Shown: positions 43,909 through 52,339 of the stretch, one piece after another
Position numbering within the stretch: position 1 is the stretch's first letter
Layout: every line of letters begins with the position of its first letter
Assembly: GCF_030269515.1 (NCBI RefSeq)
Contig: NZ_BSTM01000009.1
Location: 186,001 to 250,000, forward strand
Direction: 5' to 3'
Length of the DNA stretch: 64,000 bases
Source: Actinomadura sp. NBRC 104412
GTDB taxonomy: Bacteria > Actinomycetota > Actinomycetes > Streptosporangiales > Streptosporangiaceae
Translations under genes and position numbers: made by a program
Notes under the pieces: model-generated
The model's database searches: none
What the model was told of the DNA's origin: nothing
Seen by the model: only the letters and a program-made list of their open reading frames with translations

Positions 43909-43926
43909 GCGAGCCGTCAAGGCGAG
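43909..43926. repeat. 18-base fragment of the intergenic repeat family
   Basis: GCGAGCCGTCAAGGCGAG occurs exactly in repeat copy 2 and, inverted, in related form in copy 1. Here it stands just after the acetyltransferase gene with degenerate flanks, so it looks like a remnant of a third copy. Confidence 0.5.
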
Positions 43927-44087
43927 TTCGAAGCGATGCCGGCGATCGCACGGGTCGCCGAAGAAGGAGGGCGGTCAACGCCCGACGCCGCAGGCGACCC
44001 GAATAAACACAGCGCGCCGGAGTCTCCGGGACGGCTCCCCAGGCGGTAGTTTCAAAGGCAGCGGGACCAATCCTGCGAGGGAGTGAC

Positions 44088-44519
44088 GTGACCGAGGAGA
44101 CCGCGGCCATCCCGGCCGGTACGAAGTTGTCCGTGCGCGATGTGGTGACGGTGAAGCTGCCCGCCGCAGGCGCCTACCTGTCGGTGCTGAGAACCGCGAC
44201 GGCGGGGCTCGCCGCCCGGCTGGACTTCACGCTGGACGAGATCGAGGATCTGCGCATCGCGGTCGACGAGGCGTGCGCGATGCTGCTCGCCCAGGCGGTG
44301 CCCGGTACCGATCTCACCTGCGAATTCGAGCTGACCGGCGAGGCGATGCGGATCGCCGTGTCGGTCCTGACCGTCAACGGCGCCGTGCCCAGCCGCGACA
44401 CCTTCGCCTGGACGGTGCTCTCGTCGCTGGCCGGCGAGGTGGACGCACAGGTCGGCCCGGACGACAGGGTCACCGTGACGTTGCAGAAGCGCCGCGGCAC
44501 CACAGCGGGGGCCTCGTGA
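44088..44519 (+). CDS. RsbW-like anti-sigma factor (HATPase kinase fold)
   Basis: From the GTG at 44088 (GAGGGAG upstream) the protein has 143 residues. LDEIEDLRIAVDEACAMLL is the N-box of RsbW-type serine kinases; the later G-box is poorly kept, as in mycobacterial UsfX/RsbW. Such proteins bind and inhibit a SigB/SigF-type sigma factor until released by an antagonist. The next gene encodes that sigma factor and overlaps it by four bases. No anti-anti-sigma gene is in the window. Confidence 0.92.
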   Translation: MTEETAAIPAGTKLSVRDVVTVKLPAAGAYLSVLRTATAGLAARLDFTLDEIEDLRIAVDEACAMLLAQAVPGTDLTCEFELTGEAMRIAVSVLTVNGAVPSRDTFAWTVLSSLAGEVDAQVGPDDRVTVTLQKRRGTTAGAS

Positions 44520-45331
44520 CGGAGAAGACGACGGTAGAGGGCGAGACCGGGAGCGAGCGTCCCGAGGCCGCGGTGCCCGACAGGGCCCGCGCCCGCGCCC
44601 TGTTCGAGCGCCTGGCCACGCTGCCGGAGGGCGACCCGGAGCGCCAGCGCATCCGCGACCAGCTCGTGGAGCTGCACCTGCCGCTGGTGGAGTACCTGGC
44701 ACGCCGGTTCCGTAACCGGGGCGAGTGGCTGGACGACCTGATCCAGGTCGCCACCATCGGGCTCATCAAGTCGATCGACCGGTTCGACCTGGACCGCGGC
44801 GTGGAGTTCTCCACCTACGCCACGCCCACGATCGTCGGCGAGATCAAACGGCATTTCCGTGACAAGGGCTGGGCGGTGCGCGTGCCGCGCCGGCTCCAGG
44901 AGCTCAAGCTCTCCCTGACCAAGGCGATCAGCGACCTCGCGCAGCGGGAGGGCCGCGCGCCCACGGTCAGCGAGCTGGCCGCGCACCTCCAGATGAGCGA
45001 GGAGGAGGTGCTGGAGGGCCTGGAGTCGGCCAACGCCTACTCCACGGTCTCGCTGGACGCCCCCGACTCCGGCGACGAGGACGCCCCCGCCGTGGCGGAC
45101 TCGCTGGGCATGGTGGACGAGTCGCTGGAGGGCGTGGAGTACCGCGAGTCCCTCAAGCCGCTGCTGGAGAAGCTGCCGGCGCGGGAGAAGAAGATCCTGC
45201 TGCTGCGGTTCTTCGGCAACATGACGCAATCCCAGATCGCGGCGGAGCTGGGGATCTCCCAGATGCACGTGTCCCGCCTGCTGGCGCGGACGCTCGCGCA
45301 GCTCCGCGACGGCCTGACCGCGGACGAATGA
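44516..45331 (+). CDS. SigB/SigF/SigG-family RNA polymerase sigma factor
   Basis: From the GTG at 44516 (GTGA overlap with the anti-sigma stop) the protein has 271 residues. Region 2 contains RFRNRGEWLDDLIQVATIGLIKSIDRFDLDRGVEFSTYATPTIVGEIKRHFRDKGW. Region 3 has VPRRLQELKLSLTKAISDL and region 4 GNMTQSQIAAELGISQMHVSRLLARTL. This is group 3, general-stress or developmental type, close to streptomycete SigB/SigF/SigG and mycobacterial SigF. It is regulated by the partner anti-sigma encoded upstream. Confidence 0.96.
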   Translation: MTEKTTVEGETGSERPEAAVPDRARARALFERLATLPEGDPERQRIRDQLVELHLPLVEYLARRFRNRGEWLDDLIQVATIGLIKSIDRFDLDRGVEFSTYATPTIVGEIKRHFRDKGWAVRVPRRLQELKLSLTKAISDLAQREGRAPTVSELAAHLQMSEEEVLEGLESANAYSTVSLDAPDSGDEDAPAVADSLGMVDESLEGVEYRESLKPLLEKLPAREKKILLLRFFGNMTQSQIAAELGISQMHVSRLLARTLAQLRDGLTADE

Positions 45332-45342
45332 TCAACGGGTGA

Positions 45343-45834
45343 TCACGAGCGGGGTTCGGAGCCCTGCCTGTCCCCGCCCTGCGAGGACCTGTCCTCGGTC
45401 CGGCCATCCTCGTCGTCCCCGTCCTGCCCGTTATCGTCCTGCCCGTCCTCGTCCCGGGCGCGCTGGACGAGCCAGGCCGTACTGGGCGGGCTGAGCACCA
45501 GGATCAGGGCCGACGCGGCGACCAGGCCCAGCGGGATCCCGTACCCGTACTGCTCGCTCTGCCACAGCGTCCAGGCGATCGGCAACGCGAACAACTGGGT
45601 GATCACCGTCGGCGCGCGGCTCCAGGAGTCGGCGCGCAGCAGGCCCCGCGCGCAGGCGAGCATCCCCGCGCCACCGGCCAGCGCGAGCACCGTCACGCCG
45701 ACCGCGCTGGCCGCGTCCACCGCCTCGCCTCTGATCACTTCCCAGGCCACGATGAGGCCGATCACGATCGCGGCGGCGCCTTCCAGGGCCTCGAGCGCGG
45801 CGGCGGCGTTCACGGTAAAGGGACGCTTGGGCAC
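45343..45834 (-). CDS. Four-helix membrane protein
   Basis: From the GTG at 45834 the protein has 163 residues. Four hydrophobic segments are visible: AAAIVIGLIVAWEVI, AVGVTVLALAGGAGMLACARGLL, VITQLFALPIAWTLW and YGIPLGLVAASALILVLSPPSTA. The C-terminal 40 residues are hydrophilic and acidic, with tandem DGQDDNGQDGDDEDG-like repeats. The upstream part of the frame is dropped because it overlaps the promoter of the divergent lipid kinase. Actinobacterial proteins of this kind have no known function. Confidence 0.8.
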   Translation of the reverse strand: MPKRPFTVNAAAALEALEGAAAIVIGLIVAWEVIRGEAVDAASAVGVTVLALAGGAGMLACARGLLRADSWSRAPTVITQLFALPIAWTLWQSEQYGYGIPLGLVAASALILVLSPPSTAWLVQRARDEDGQDDNGQDGDDEDGRTEDRSSQGGDRQGSEPRS

Positions 45835-45913
45835 GTCCAGAACACTACTCGCCGCCGTCCGGTCCCGGCACGCGGCCCGGACACCGAAAACGCAGGGCAC
45901 GGAGGGTGATGGA

Positions 45914-45919
45914 TACCCT
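45914..45919 (+). promoter_or_regulatory. -10 box, leaderless lipid kinase transcript
   Basis: TACCCT ends exactly 6 bases before the GTG at 45926; no ribosome binding site is visible upstream of that codon. Confidence 0.5.
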
Positions 45920-45925
45920 GGCGCC

Positions 45926-46867
45926 GTGCGCGCCATGCTCATCGCCAACCCCAAGGCGACCTCCACCTCCCGGCGGGCCCGCGACCTCCTCGTCCGGGCC
46001 GTCTCGGGCGACCTCGAAGCGGACGTGGCCGAGACGGCCCACCGCGACCATGCCACCGAACTGGCGAGCCGGGCGGTGGCGGAGAACTACGACGTCGTGA
46101 TGGCGATCGGCGGCGACGGCACGGTCAACGAGGTCGTGAACGGGCTGCTGGCCAAGGGCCCGTCGCCCGACCTGCCCGCGCTGGCGGTCCTGCCGTGCGG
46201 CAGCGCCAACGTCTTCGCCCGCGCCCTGGGCCTGCCCAACGACCCGGTCCGCGCCACCCGCGCGGTCCTGGAGGCGCTGCGCGCGGGCCGTGGCCGCACG
46301 ATCGGCCTCGGCACGGCGACCCATGACGGCGGCACCCCCCGGTACTTCACGTTCAACGCGGGGGTCGGGCTGGACGCCGAGGTCGTGCGGGAGGTGGAAC
46401 GGCGCCGGCGGGCCGGGGCCGCCGCGCGCCCTTCCCTGTACGTGCGGACGGCGCTCCGGCATTTCTTCTCGGGAACCGACAGGCGGCATCCCGCCCTCAC
46501 CCTGGAACTGCCGGGAAGGCCCCCGATTTCCGGGCTCTTTCTCGCCTTCGTCAGCAATACCGCGCCATGGACTTTCCTCGGCCCCTTGCCGGTGAATCCG
46601 AACCCGCGGGCGCGGTTCGGCGCCGGCCTGGACGCGTTCGCGATACGGTCGCTGCGGCTGCCGCCCGTGCTGGGCGCGCTGGCCGGGATGCTCACCGCGC
46701 GGCATCGCCCCGTCCGCGGGTCCAAGGTCCTGAACGTGCACGACGCGACGGAGGTCACCATCCGGTCGGACCGGCCGATGGCGTTCCAACTGGACGGCGA
46801 CTATCTGGGCGAGCAGCGCGCGATCACGTTCCGATCGGTGCCCGAGGCGATACGGATCGTCATATGA
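45926..46867 (+). CDS. Diacylglycerol/sphingosine-type lipid kinase
   Basis: From the GTG at 45926 the protein has 313 residues. AMLIANPKATSTSRRARDLL opens the NAD-kinase-like domain. IGGDGTVNEVVNGL is the nucleotide-binding motif (about 65-80) and LPCGSANVFARALGLP the following loop. A C-terminal beta domain ends with MAFQLDGDYLG. Family members phosphorylate diacylglycerol or related lipids. A longer frame from 45599 overlaps the membrane-protein gene on the other strand and is rejected. Confidence 0.93.
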   Translation: MRAMLIANPKATSTSRRARDLLVRAVSGDLEADVAETAHRDHATELASRAVAENYDVVMAIGGDGTVNEVVNGLLAKGPSPDLPALAVLPCGSANVFARALGLPNDPVRATRAVLEALRAGRGRTIGLGTATHDGGTPRYFTFNAGVGLDAEVVREVERRRRAGAAARPSLYVRTALRHFFSGTDRRHPALTLELPGRPPISGLFLAFVSNTAPWTFLGPLPVNPNPRARFGAGLDAFAIRSLRLPPVLGALAGMLTARHRPVRGSKVLNVHDATEVTIRSDRPMAFQLDGDYLGEQRAITFRSVPEAIRIVI

Positions 46868-46943
46868 GTCCGAACGGCGCCTGGTTTAACGGGAAAGCAA
46901 CACCGCCGACCCGCTGATGTGACACATACGACACTCATCCTTT

Positions 46944-46957
46944 GAGAAACGTTTCTC
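46944..46957. promoter_or_regulatory. Perfect 14-bp palindrome GAGAAACGTTTCTC
   Basis: The palindrome stands in the 297-base interval between the lipid kinase and whiB1 and is far more AT-rich than its surroundings. It resembles a LacI-type operator (AAACGTTT). No LacI gene is in the window. Confidence 0.5.
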
Positions 46958-46980
46958 GCAGGTCTTGCGTCGGCCCGCGC

Positions 46981-47001
46981 CGTTTTGACACGCTCAAAAC
47001 G
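46981..47001. promoter_or_regulatory. Inverted repeat CGTTTTGA-N5-TCAAAACG
   Basis: Perfect 8-bp arms separated by five bases, 24 bases after the palindrome at 46944. A regulator site upstream of whiB1 is likely; the protein is unknown. Confidence 0.5.
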
Positions 47002-47106
47002 CGTGCGCTGACAGGAAGCTCCGACGATCCGCCTCCTGATCGCCGCGCCGCGCCGACGTCCACCCCACAGCCCCTGAACCCACGGGCCCCCGGGGTGGCG
47101 GAGACA

Positions 47107-47122
47107 TGTGAACCAGTTCACA
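47107..47122. promoter_or_regulatory. CRP-type site upstream of whiB1
   Basis: TGTGAACCAGTTCACA fits the CRP consensus TGTGA-N6-TCACA exactly and is fully palindromic except for the central two bases. It ends 42 bases before the whiB1 ATG. In Mycobacterium tuberculosis, whiB1 is controlled by the cAMP receptor protein, which supports the assignment. Confidence 0.75.
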
Positions 47123-47164
47123 AGTGGAGCCGACCACCTCCACGCTGACGAAGGAGTGGACCGC

Positions 47165-47440
47165 ATGGACTGGCGCCACCGCGCAGCCTGCCGTGACGTG
47201 GATCCCGAACTGTTCTTCCCGATCGGGAACACCGGCCCCGCGCTCCTGCAGATCGAGGAGGCCAAGCAGGTCTGCCGCCGCTGCGACGTGACCGACGCCT
47301 GCCTGATGTGGGCGCTGGAGTCCGGCCAGGACTCGGGCGTCTGGGGCGGCATGGGCGAGGACGAGCGCCGTGCCCTCAGGCGCCGCGCGTCCCGCAACCG
47401 CGCCCGCGCCGCCAACCTCGGAACCGCCACCCCCTCCTGA
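47165..47440 (+). CDS. whiB1: WhiB-family iron-sulfur regulator, WhiB1/WblE type
   Basis: From the ATG at 47165 (AAGGAG upstream) the protein has 91 residues; an earlier in-frame start would place the CRP site inside the gene. Cys9, Cys37, Cys40 and Cys46 bind the [4Fe-4S] cluster, and GVWGGMGEDERRALRRR is the turn and basic DNA-contact region. WhiB1 is essential in M. tuberculosis, reacts with nitric oxide and acts with the primary sigma factor. It is convergent with a PdtaS-type kinase gene, as Rv3219 is next to Rv3220c. Confidence 0.96.
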   Translation: MDWRHRAACRDVDPELFFPIGNTGPALLQIEEAKQVCRRCDVTDACLMWALESGQDSGVWGGMGEDERRALRRRASRNRARAANLGTATPS

Positions 47441-47520
47441 CCGTCAGCCCCCGGCCGTCTTCCCGACCGACCCCGACCGACCCCGGCCGGCCCCGGCCGC
47501 GCCCGCCCGTCCACTGGCGA

Positions 47521-49113
47521 TCAGGGACGAGGCGGACCAGGACGGCGCCGGCCAAGGTCGAGCGGGACGTCCACGATGACCTCGGTGCCGCCCGAGGGCC
47601 GCCGCCGGAAGTCCAGCCGCCCGCCCAGCTCCCCCACGATCAGCGTGCGCACGATCTGAAGTCCCAGGCTGTCGGTGCTCTCGACGTCGAAGTCGGGCGG
47701 CAGCCCCACCCCGTCGTCGGCCACCACCACCTCCAGCCGCGACGCCTCGCCCTTCGCCTTCGCCCGGCCGCCGTTCTCGGTGCCTTCCTCAGAGCCGTCC
47801 TGGGACCCGCCCTCCGCCTCGTACCGGTCGGCCAGCACCTCCAGCGTCCCGAACCGGTTGGCCAGCCCGTGCTCCAGGGCGTTCTGCAGCAGCTCGGTCA
47901 GCGCCATCGCCAGCGGCGTGGCGACCTCCGCGGGCAGCACGCCGAAGTTGCCGGTGCGCTTGGGCGTCACCCTGGTCTCCGGCGTGGACACCTCGCCCGC
48001 CATGGTGATCACACGGTCCGCGATGTCATCGAAGTCGATCAGCTCGTCCGGGGTGTGCGACAGCGTCTCGTGCACGATCGCGATCGACCCGACCCTGCGC
48101 ACCGCCTCGTCCAGCGCCATCCGGCCCTCCGGGATCTGGAGCCGCCTGGCCTGCAACCGCAGCAGCGCGGCCACCGTCTGGAGGTTGTTCTTCACCCGGT
48201 GATGGATCTCCCGGATGGTGGCGTCCTTGGTCATCAGCTCCCGGTCGCGCCACCGCAGCTCGGTGACGTCCCGGCACAGCACGATCGCGCCGATCCGGGT
48301 GGCGCCGACCACCAGCGGGATCGTGCGGAGCTGCATCACCGACCCGCGCGCCTCCACCTCGACCTCGCGGGGCGCCTTGCCGCTCAGGACGGCGGTCAGC
48401 GCCTCCTCCATCGGCTCCCCGGTGTCGCACAGCTCGGTGGTCACCGCGCCCAGCGACTCCCCCACCAGGTCGGCGGGGAACCCCAGGCGCCGGTATGCGG
48501 ACTGCGCGTTCGGGCTGGCGTAGGTGACCCGGCCCGCCCGGTCCAGCCGGATCAGGCCGTCCCCGACCCGCGGCGAGCGGACCAGGTTCGGCTCCTGACC
48601 GGCGAACGGGAACCGGCCCTCGGCGATCATCTGGGCCAGGTCGCTGGCGCTCTGCAAATAGGTGAGCTCCAGTCGGCTCGGCGTCCTGGCCGAGCTGAGG
48701 TTGGTGCTGCGCTGGATCACCCCGAGCAGCTTCGCTCCGCGCCGTACCGGGATCGACTCCTCCCGGACGGGGATGCCGCTGCCCCACTCGGGGTCGCCCT
48801 CCCGGACGATCCGCCGTTCCCGCCACGCCACGTCGATCAGCCCCCGGCGGCCCTTGGGGACGACCTTGCCCACCAGGTCCTCCGGGTAGGCGGTCGGGCC
48901 GGTCGTGGGCCGCATCTGCGCGATCGCCACCCAGCCGCCCGCGGCGCCCTGCCCATCGGCCTCGCCCGGCGACCGCAGCGGCACCCACAGCAGCAGATCG
49001 GCGAACGACAGGTCGGCCAGCAACTGCCAGTCCGACACCAGGGCGTGCAGCCACTCCAGATCCGCGTCGGTCAGATCGGTGCGGTCGCCTACCAGATCGC
49101 TCAGCGTGGGCAC
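47521..49113 (-). CDS. pdtaS: PdtaS-type sensor histidine kinase
   Basis: From the GTG at 49113 the protein has 530 residues. The N-terminal GAF domain starts PTLSDLVGDRTDLTDADLEWL and has LVSDWQLLADLSFADLLLWVP. A PAS domain (about 190-290) follows, then a HisKA_2 region with REIHHRVKNNLQTVAALLRLQ (about 298-318, phospho-acceptor His) and an HATPase domain with ELLQNALEHGL and VVADDGVGLPPDF. Between its two ATPase motifs sits an unusual acidic insertion of about 25 residues (nt 47755-47830). PdtaS pairs with the ANTAR regulator PdtaR, which is not in the window. No membrane helix. Confidence 0.94.
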   Translation of the reverse strand: MPTLSDLVGDRTDLTDADLEWLHALVSDWQLLADLSFADLLLWVPLRSPGEADGQGAAGGWVAIAQMRPTTGPTAYPEDLVGKVVPKGRRGLIDVAWRERRIVREGDPEWGSGIPVREESIPVRRGAKLLGVIQRSTNLSSARTPSRLELTYLQSASDLAQMIAEGRFPFAGQEPNLVRSPRVGDGLIRLDRAGRVTYASPNAQSAYRRLGFPADLVGESLGAVTTELCDTGEPMEEALTAVLSGKAPREVEVEARGSVMQLRTIPLVVGATRIGAIVLCRDVTELRWRDRELMTKDATIREIHHRVKNNLQTVAALLRLQARRLQIPEGRMALDEAVRRVGSIAIVHETLSHTPDELIDFDDIADRVITMAGEVSTPETRVTPKRTGNFGVLPAEVATPLAMALTELLQNALEHGLANRFGTLEVLADRYEAEGGSQDGSEEGTENGGRAKAKGEASRLEVVVADDGVGLPPDFDVESTDSLGLQIVRTLIVGELGGRLDFRRRPSGGTEVIVDVPLDLGRRRPGPPRP

Positions 49114-49181
49114 ACGTCCATTGTCGCCGAGACCCGGACCCGCCCGGCACACCCGCCCACCCCACCTGGCAGGATGCCCGC

Positions 49182-50354
49182 ATGACCGATCCTGTGCCGT
49201 CCACGGATCCCCTGGCGCGCCTCCGGTCGGCGGCCGAACGGCGCGAACGGGCCGGGCTGCGGCGCCGGCTGCGTCCCCGTTCCGGCGACCACGACGGGCT
49301 GATCGACCTGGCGTCCAACGACTACCTCGGCCTGTCCCGCGACCCCAGGCCGGCCGAGGCCGCGGCCCGGGCCGCCCGTGAGTACGGGACGGGCTCCACC
49401 GGATCGCGGCTGGTCACCGGCACCACCCACCTCCACGCCGAACTGGACCGCCGGCTGGCCGCCTTCACCGGATCGGCCGCCGGGCTGGTGTTCTCGTCCG
49501 GGTACCTGGCCAACCTCGGCGCGGTGACGGGCCTGGCCGGGCCCGGCCATCTGGTGATCTCCGACCGGACCAACCACGCCTCGATCGTGGACGCCTGCCG
49601 GCTGTCCCGGGCCCGGGTCGTGATCGTCCCGCACCGGGACGTCGCCGCCGTCGAGCGGGCCCTCGCCGACCGGGACGAGGAGCACGCCCTCGTCGTCACC
49701 GACGCGGTGTTCTCCGTGGACGGCGACGAGGCGCCTCTCGCGGACCTGCACCGCGTCGTCCGCGCGCACGGCGCGATGCTGGTCGTGGACGAGGCGCACG
49801 CGCTCGGCGTCGTCGGCGACCGCGGCCAGGGCTCGGCGCACGCCGCCGGGCTCGCCGGGGAGCCGGACGTCGTCCTGACCCTCACCCTGTCCAAGTCGCT
49901 GGGCGCGCAGGGCGGCGCGGTGCTGGGCGCCCCCGAGGTGATCGAGACGCTGGTCGACACCGGCCGCCCGTTCATCTTCGACACCGGGCTGAACCCGCCC
50001 GCCGCCGCCGCGGCGCTCGCCGCCCTCGACGTCCTGGACGCCGAGCCGGGCCTGCCCGCCCGCGCCCGCGACCGCGCGCGCCGGATGGCCGCCATCGCCG
50101 CCGGGCTCGGCCTGGAGACCACCGCGGCCCCCGCCGCCGCGGTCGTCCCCGTCGTCCTCGGCGAGCCCGACGCCGCCGTCAAGGCCGCCGAGGTCTGCGC
50201 CGAGCACGGCGTCCGCGTCGGCTGCTTCCGCCCGCCCTCCGTCCCCGAAGGCCGCGCCTGCCTGCGCCTCACCGCCCGCGCCACCCTCGGCGAGGCGGAC
50301 CTCACGACCCTCCGGGCCGCCCTGACCGAGGTGGCCGGGCTCTACCGCCCGTAG
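49182..50354 (+). CDS. bioF: 8-amino-7-oxononanoate synthase
   Basis: The protein has 390 residues. The alpha-oxoamine synthase pattern is complete: LASNDYLGLSRDP, GTGSTGSRLVTGTTHLHAELD, FSSGYLANLG, HASIVDACRLSRA, VVDEAHALGVVGDRG and TLSKSLGAQGG with the PLP Lys near residue 236. It condenses pimeloyl-CoA or pimeloyl-ACP with alanine in biotin synthesis. Unlike in many actinobacteria, it is not next to bioA or bioB: a GntR gene and a Uma2 pair separate it from bioB, on the other strand. No bioA is in the window. Confidence 0.93.
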   Translation: MTDPVPSTDPLARLRSAAERRERAGLRRRLRPRSGDHDGLIDLASNDYLGLSRDPRPAEAAARAAREYGTGSTGSRLVTGTTHLHAELDRRLAAFTGSAAGLVFSSGYLANLGAVTGLAGPGHLVISDRTNHASIVDACRLSRARVVIVPHRDVAAVERALADRDEEHALVVTDAVFSVDGDEAPLADLHRVVRAHGAMLVVDEAHALGVVGDRGQGSAHAAGLAGEPDVVLTLTLSKSLGAQGGAVLGAPEVIETLVDTGRPFIFDTGLNPPAAAAALAALDVLDAEPGLPARARDRARRMAAIAAGLGLETTAAPAAAVVPVVLGEPDAAVKAAEVCAEHGVRVGCFRPPSVPEGRACLRLTARATLGEADLTTLRAALTEVAGLYRP

Positions 50355-50405
50355 TCTGCACGGTTAACATCGGGGAACAACTGATAGTGAACGTGAGGAG
50401 AGACC

Positions 50406-51200
50406 GTGACGGAGGTCAGGGGCGGGCCCCGCCACGGGGGTGGGTACGAGCGCGCGCCATTGAGCGACATCGGCAAGCACCACTCGGCCCAGGCACCACG
50501 CATTCCGAAGTACTACAAACTCAAGGAACTGCTGGTCGAGCTGATCCAGCAGCTTCCGCCCGGCAGCCCGCTGCCCCCTGAACGCGCACTGGCCGAGAAG
50601 TACGAGACCTCCCGCACCACCGTGCGGCAGGCACTGGCCGAACTGGTGGTCGAGGGACGCCTCCAGCGCATCCAGGGCAAGGGCACCTTCGTCGCCAAAC
50701 CCAAGGTCGCCCAGGAACTCCAGCTCGTCTCCTACACCGAGGACATGCGCCACCACGGCCTGCGTCCCGAGACCCGCATCCTGGAGATCGGCTACGTCAG
50801 CGCGGACGAGCGCCTGGCGACCCTGCTCCGCATCCGTCCCGGCGGACGCGTCCTGCGCATCCACCGGCTCCGCCTCGCCGACGGCGAGGCCATGTCGATC
50901 GACACCTCCCACCTCCCCGCCCGCCGCTTCCCCGGCCTGCGCCGCGAGCTCCCCCGCCACCGCTCCCTCTACGAGACCCTCGCCACGGCCTACGACGTCC
51001 ACCTCACCGAGGCCGAGGAGACGATCGAGACGGTCCTGGCCACTCCCCACGACGCCCAGTTGCTCTCCGTGGACGTCGGCCTCCCGCTTCTCCTGCTGTC
51101 CAGGCACGCCTTCGACACCACGGGCCAGCCCGTCGAATGGGCCCAGTCCCTCTACCGCGGCGACCGCTACAAGTTCATCACCCGCCTCCGCCGCAACTGA
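50406..51200 (+). CDS. GntR-family regulator, HutC/DasR subfamily
   Basis: From the GTG at 50406 (GAGGAGA upstream) the protein has 264 residues. After a 30-residue basic tail comes the winged helix (about 36-100: [59 protein letters not shown]). A UTRA ligand-binding domain follows to the end ([46 protein letters not shown]). HutC-type regulators bind amino sugars, histidine derivatives or similar ligands. No obvious target operon stands next to it. Confidence 0.93.
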   Translation: MTEVRGGPRHGGGYERAPLSDIGKHHSAQAPRIPKYYKLKELLVELIQQLPPGSPLPPERALAEKYETSRTTVRQALAELVVEGRLQRIQGKGTFVAKPKVAQELQLVSYTEDMRHHGLRPETRILEIGYVSADERLATLLRIRPGGRVLRIHRLRLADGEAMSIDTSHLPARRFPGLRRELPRHRSLYETLATAYDVHLTEAEETIETVLATPHDAQLLSVDVGLPLLLLSRHAFDTTGQPVEWAQSLYRGDRYKFITRLRRN

Positions 51201-51286
51201 CCTGCGACGGGACGGTCTTCGACCACAAGTTCGAATGATCTGCCTACGCTGGGTGCGGGCGTTCCCTACGATGATGGGAGCCGATC

Positions 51287-51991
51287 GTGAGGGAAAGGTC
51301 ACGGAACGTGACACAAGCAGTCACTTCAGAACTCATAGAAGCAAGCCACGGCACGGACGGGTCACTGTACGACCTCTGGAAGAGCGGCGCGCTGGTGGAC
51401 CTCCTCGAGATCCCGGACGGAGTGAACAACGAGATCATCGGGGGCAAATACGTCGTGTCACCAACACCGACCGTTCCACATGCGTGCATCCTGCAGGACA
51501 TCTCCGACGCGTTCGCACGGGCCTCCGTGGGGGATCCCCAATTCGCCTGGACCTGTCTGCAGGTCGTCAGCCTGCGCCAGGAGTCGGTCGAAGACCAGTA
51601 CATTCCCGATCTCGTCGTGCTCCTCAAGGAGATGCGGACGGCCGCCAGGAAGGCCGCTGTTCGCGGACTCATGCCTGACGAGATCGAGATGGCGGTCGAG
51701 GTCACCTCGCCCGGCGGGGCAGGACGCGACCGGCCGCCGACCACAGCCCACCGGCGGGCGAGGAAGCAACGTCGTACCAAGTGGAACGGGTACGCCGCCA
51801 TAGAGATTCCCTACTACCTCCTTGTCGACCGATCGCCCAAGGCCGCGAAAACGACGCTCTACTCCATCCCCGACCGGGGAGCGGGGGCCTACCTGCACAA
51901 GGAGTCGTGGGAGTTCGGCGAGACGCTGCACCTCCCCGAGCCGTTCGACATCGAGATCGAGACGACTGAGTGGGAGCCCTGGTGGCTGTGA
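51287..51991 (+). CDS. Uma2-family (DUF820) PD-(D/E)XK restriction-endonuclease-like protein
   Basis: From the GTG at 51287 (GGGAG upstream; GTG at 51308 possible) the protein has 234 residues. IIGGKYVVSPTP, PDLVVLLKEM, AVEVTSPGG and YAAIEIPYYLLVDRSP give the Uma2 nuclease fold with the acidic catalytic core. Between EVTSP and the conserved YAxxxIPYYLLVD is a basic insertion of about 17 residues (RARKQRRTK). Uma2 proteins are common, often multi-copy and of unknown role. The next frame overlaps it by four bases. Codon use in the pair has more A and T at third positions than neighbours, by eye. Confidence 0.85.
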   Translation: MRERSRNVTQAVTSELIEASHGTDGSLYDLWKSGALVDLLEIPDGVNNEIIGGKYVVSPTPTVPHACILQDISDAFARASVGDPQFAWTCLQVVSLRQESVEDQYIPDLVVLLKEMRTAARKAAVRGLMPDEIEMAVEVTSPGGAGRDRPPTTAHRRARKQRRTKWNGYAAIEIPYYLLVDRSPKAAKTTLYSIPDRGAGAYLHKESWEFGETLHLPEPFDIEIETTEWEPWWL

Positions 51992-52275
51992 CGACTCCAC
52001 AGGAACCTTCGGCCTCCCTGCTGGCAACGGTCGAGCAGGACTGGATCATTATCAGAGGCGTGCTGTTCCCCAAGCCCCCCGAGACGATGACGATCGAGGA
52101 GATCCGCGAGCATCTGTTCCTCCCCGGCGAGGCCGAGATCGAGATCGACGTTCCCGAAGACGAGGAACCCGGAGAGAGCGTCATCGACGTGTCCTGGCCC
52201 GAGGACGCCGACCCCAAGCTCATCATCCGCCTCACCAAACGGATCATCGCCGAGCGGATGGCTCCCGTCGCGTGA
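51988..52275 (+). CDS. Acidic hypothetical protein paired with Uma2
   Basis: From the GTG at 51988 (GTGA overlap with the Uma2 stop) the protein has 95 residues; GTG at 51982 or 51970 is possible. The sequence is strongly acidic in the middle (EIEIDVPEDEEPGES) with a hydrophobic start (EQDWIIIRGVLFPKPPE) and a basic end (RLTKRIIAERM). It has no known domain. Tight coupling to the nuclease-like gene suggests a partner or inhibitor, but this is only inference from position. Confidence 0.7.
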   Translation: MTTPQEPSASLLATVEQDWIIIRGVLFPKPPETMTIEEIREHLFLPGEAEIEIDVPEDEEPGESVIDVSWPEDADPKLIIRLTKRIIAERMAPVA

Positions 52276-52339
52276 TCATCGGTGCTCTCGCGGCCGATCC
52301 CGCCGGTCCGGCCGCCGAGCGCAGGGGCGGTCCAGCGCC

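Noticed and set aside
44040..44087. SigB-type autoregulatory promoter before the anti-sigma gene
   Set aside because: A GTTT...GGGAC pair is visible, but the spacing is about 10 bases instead of 14-16, so I do not claim it.
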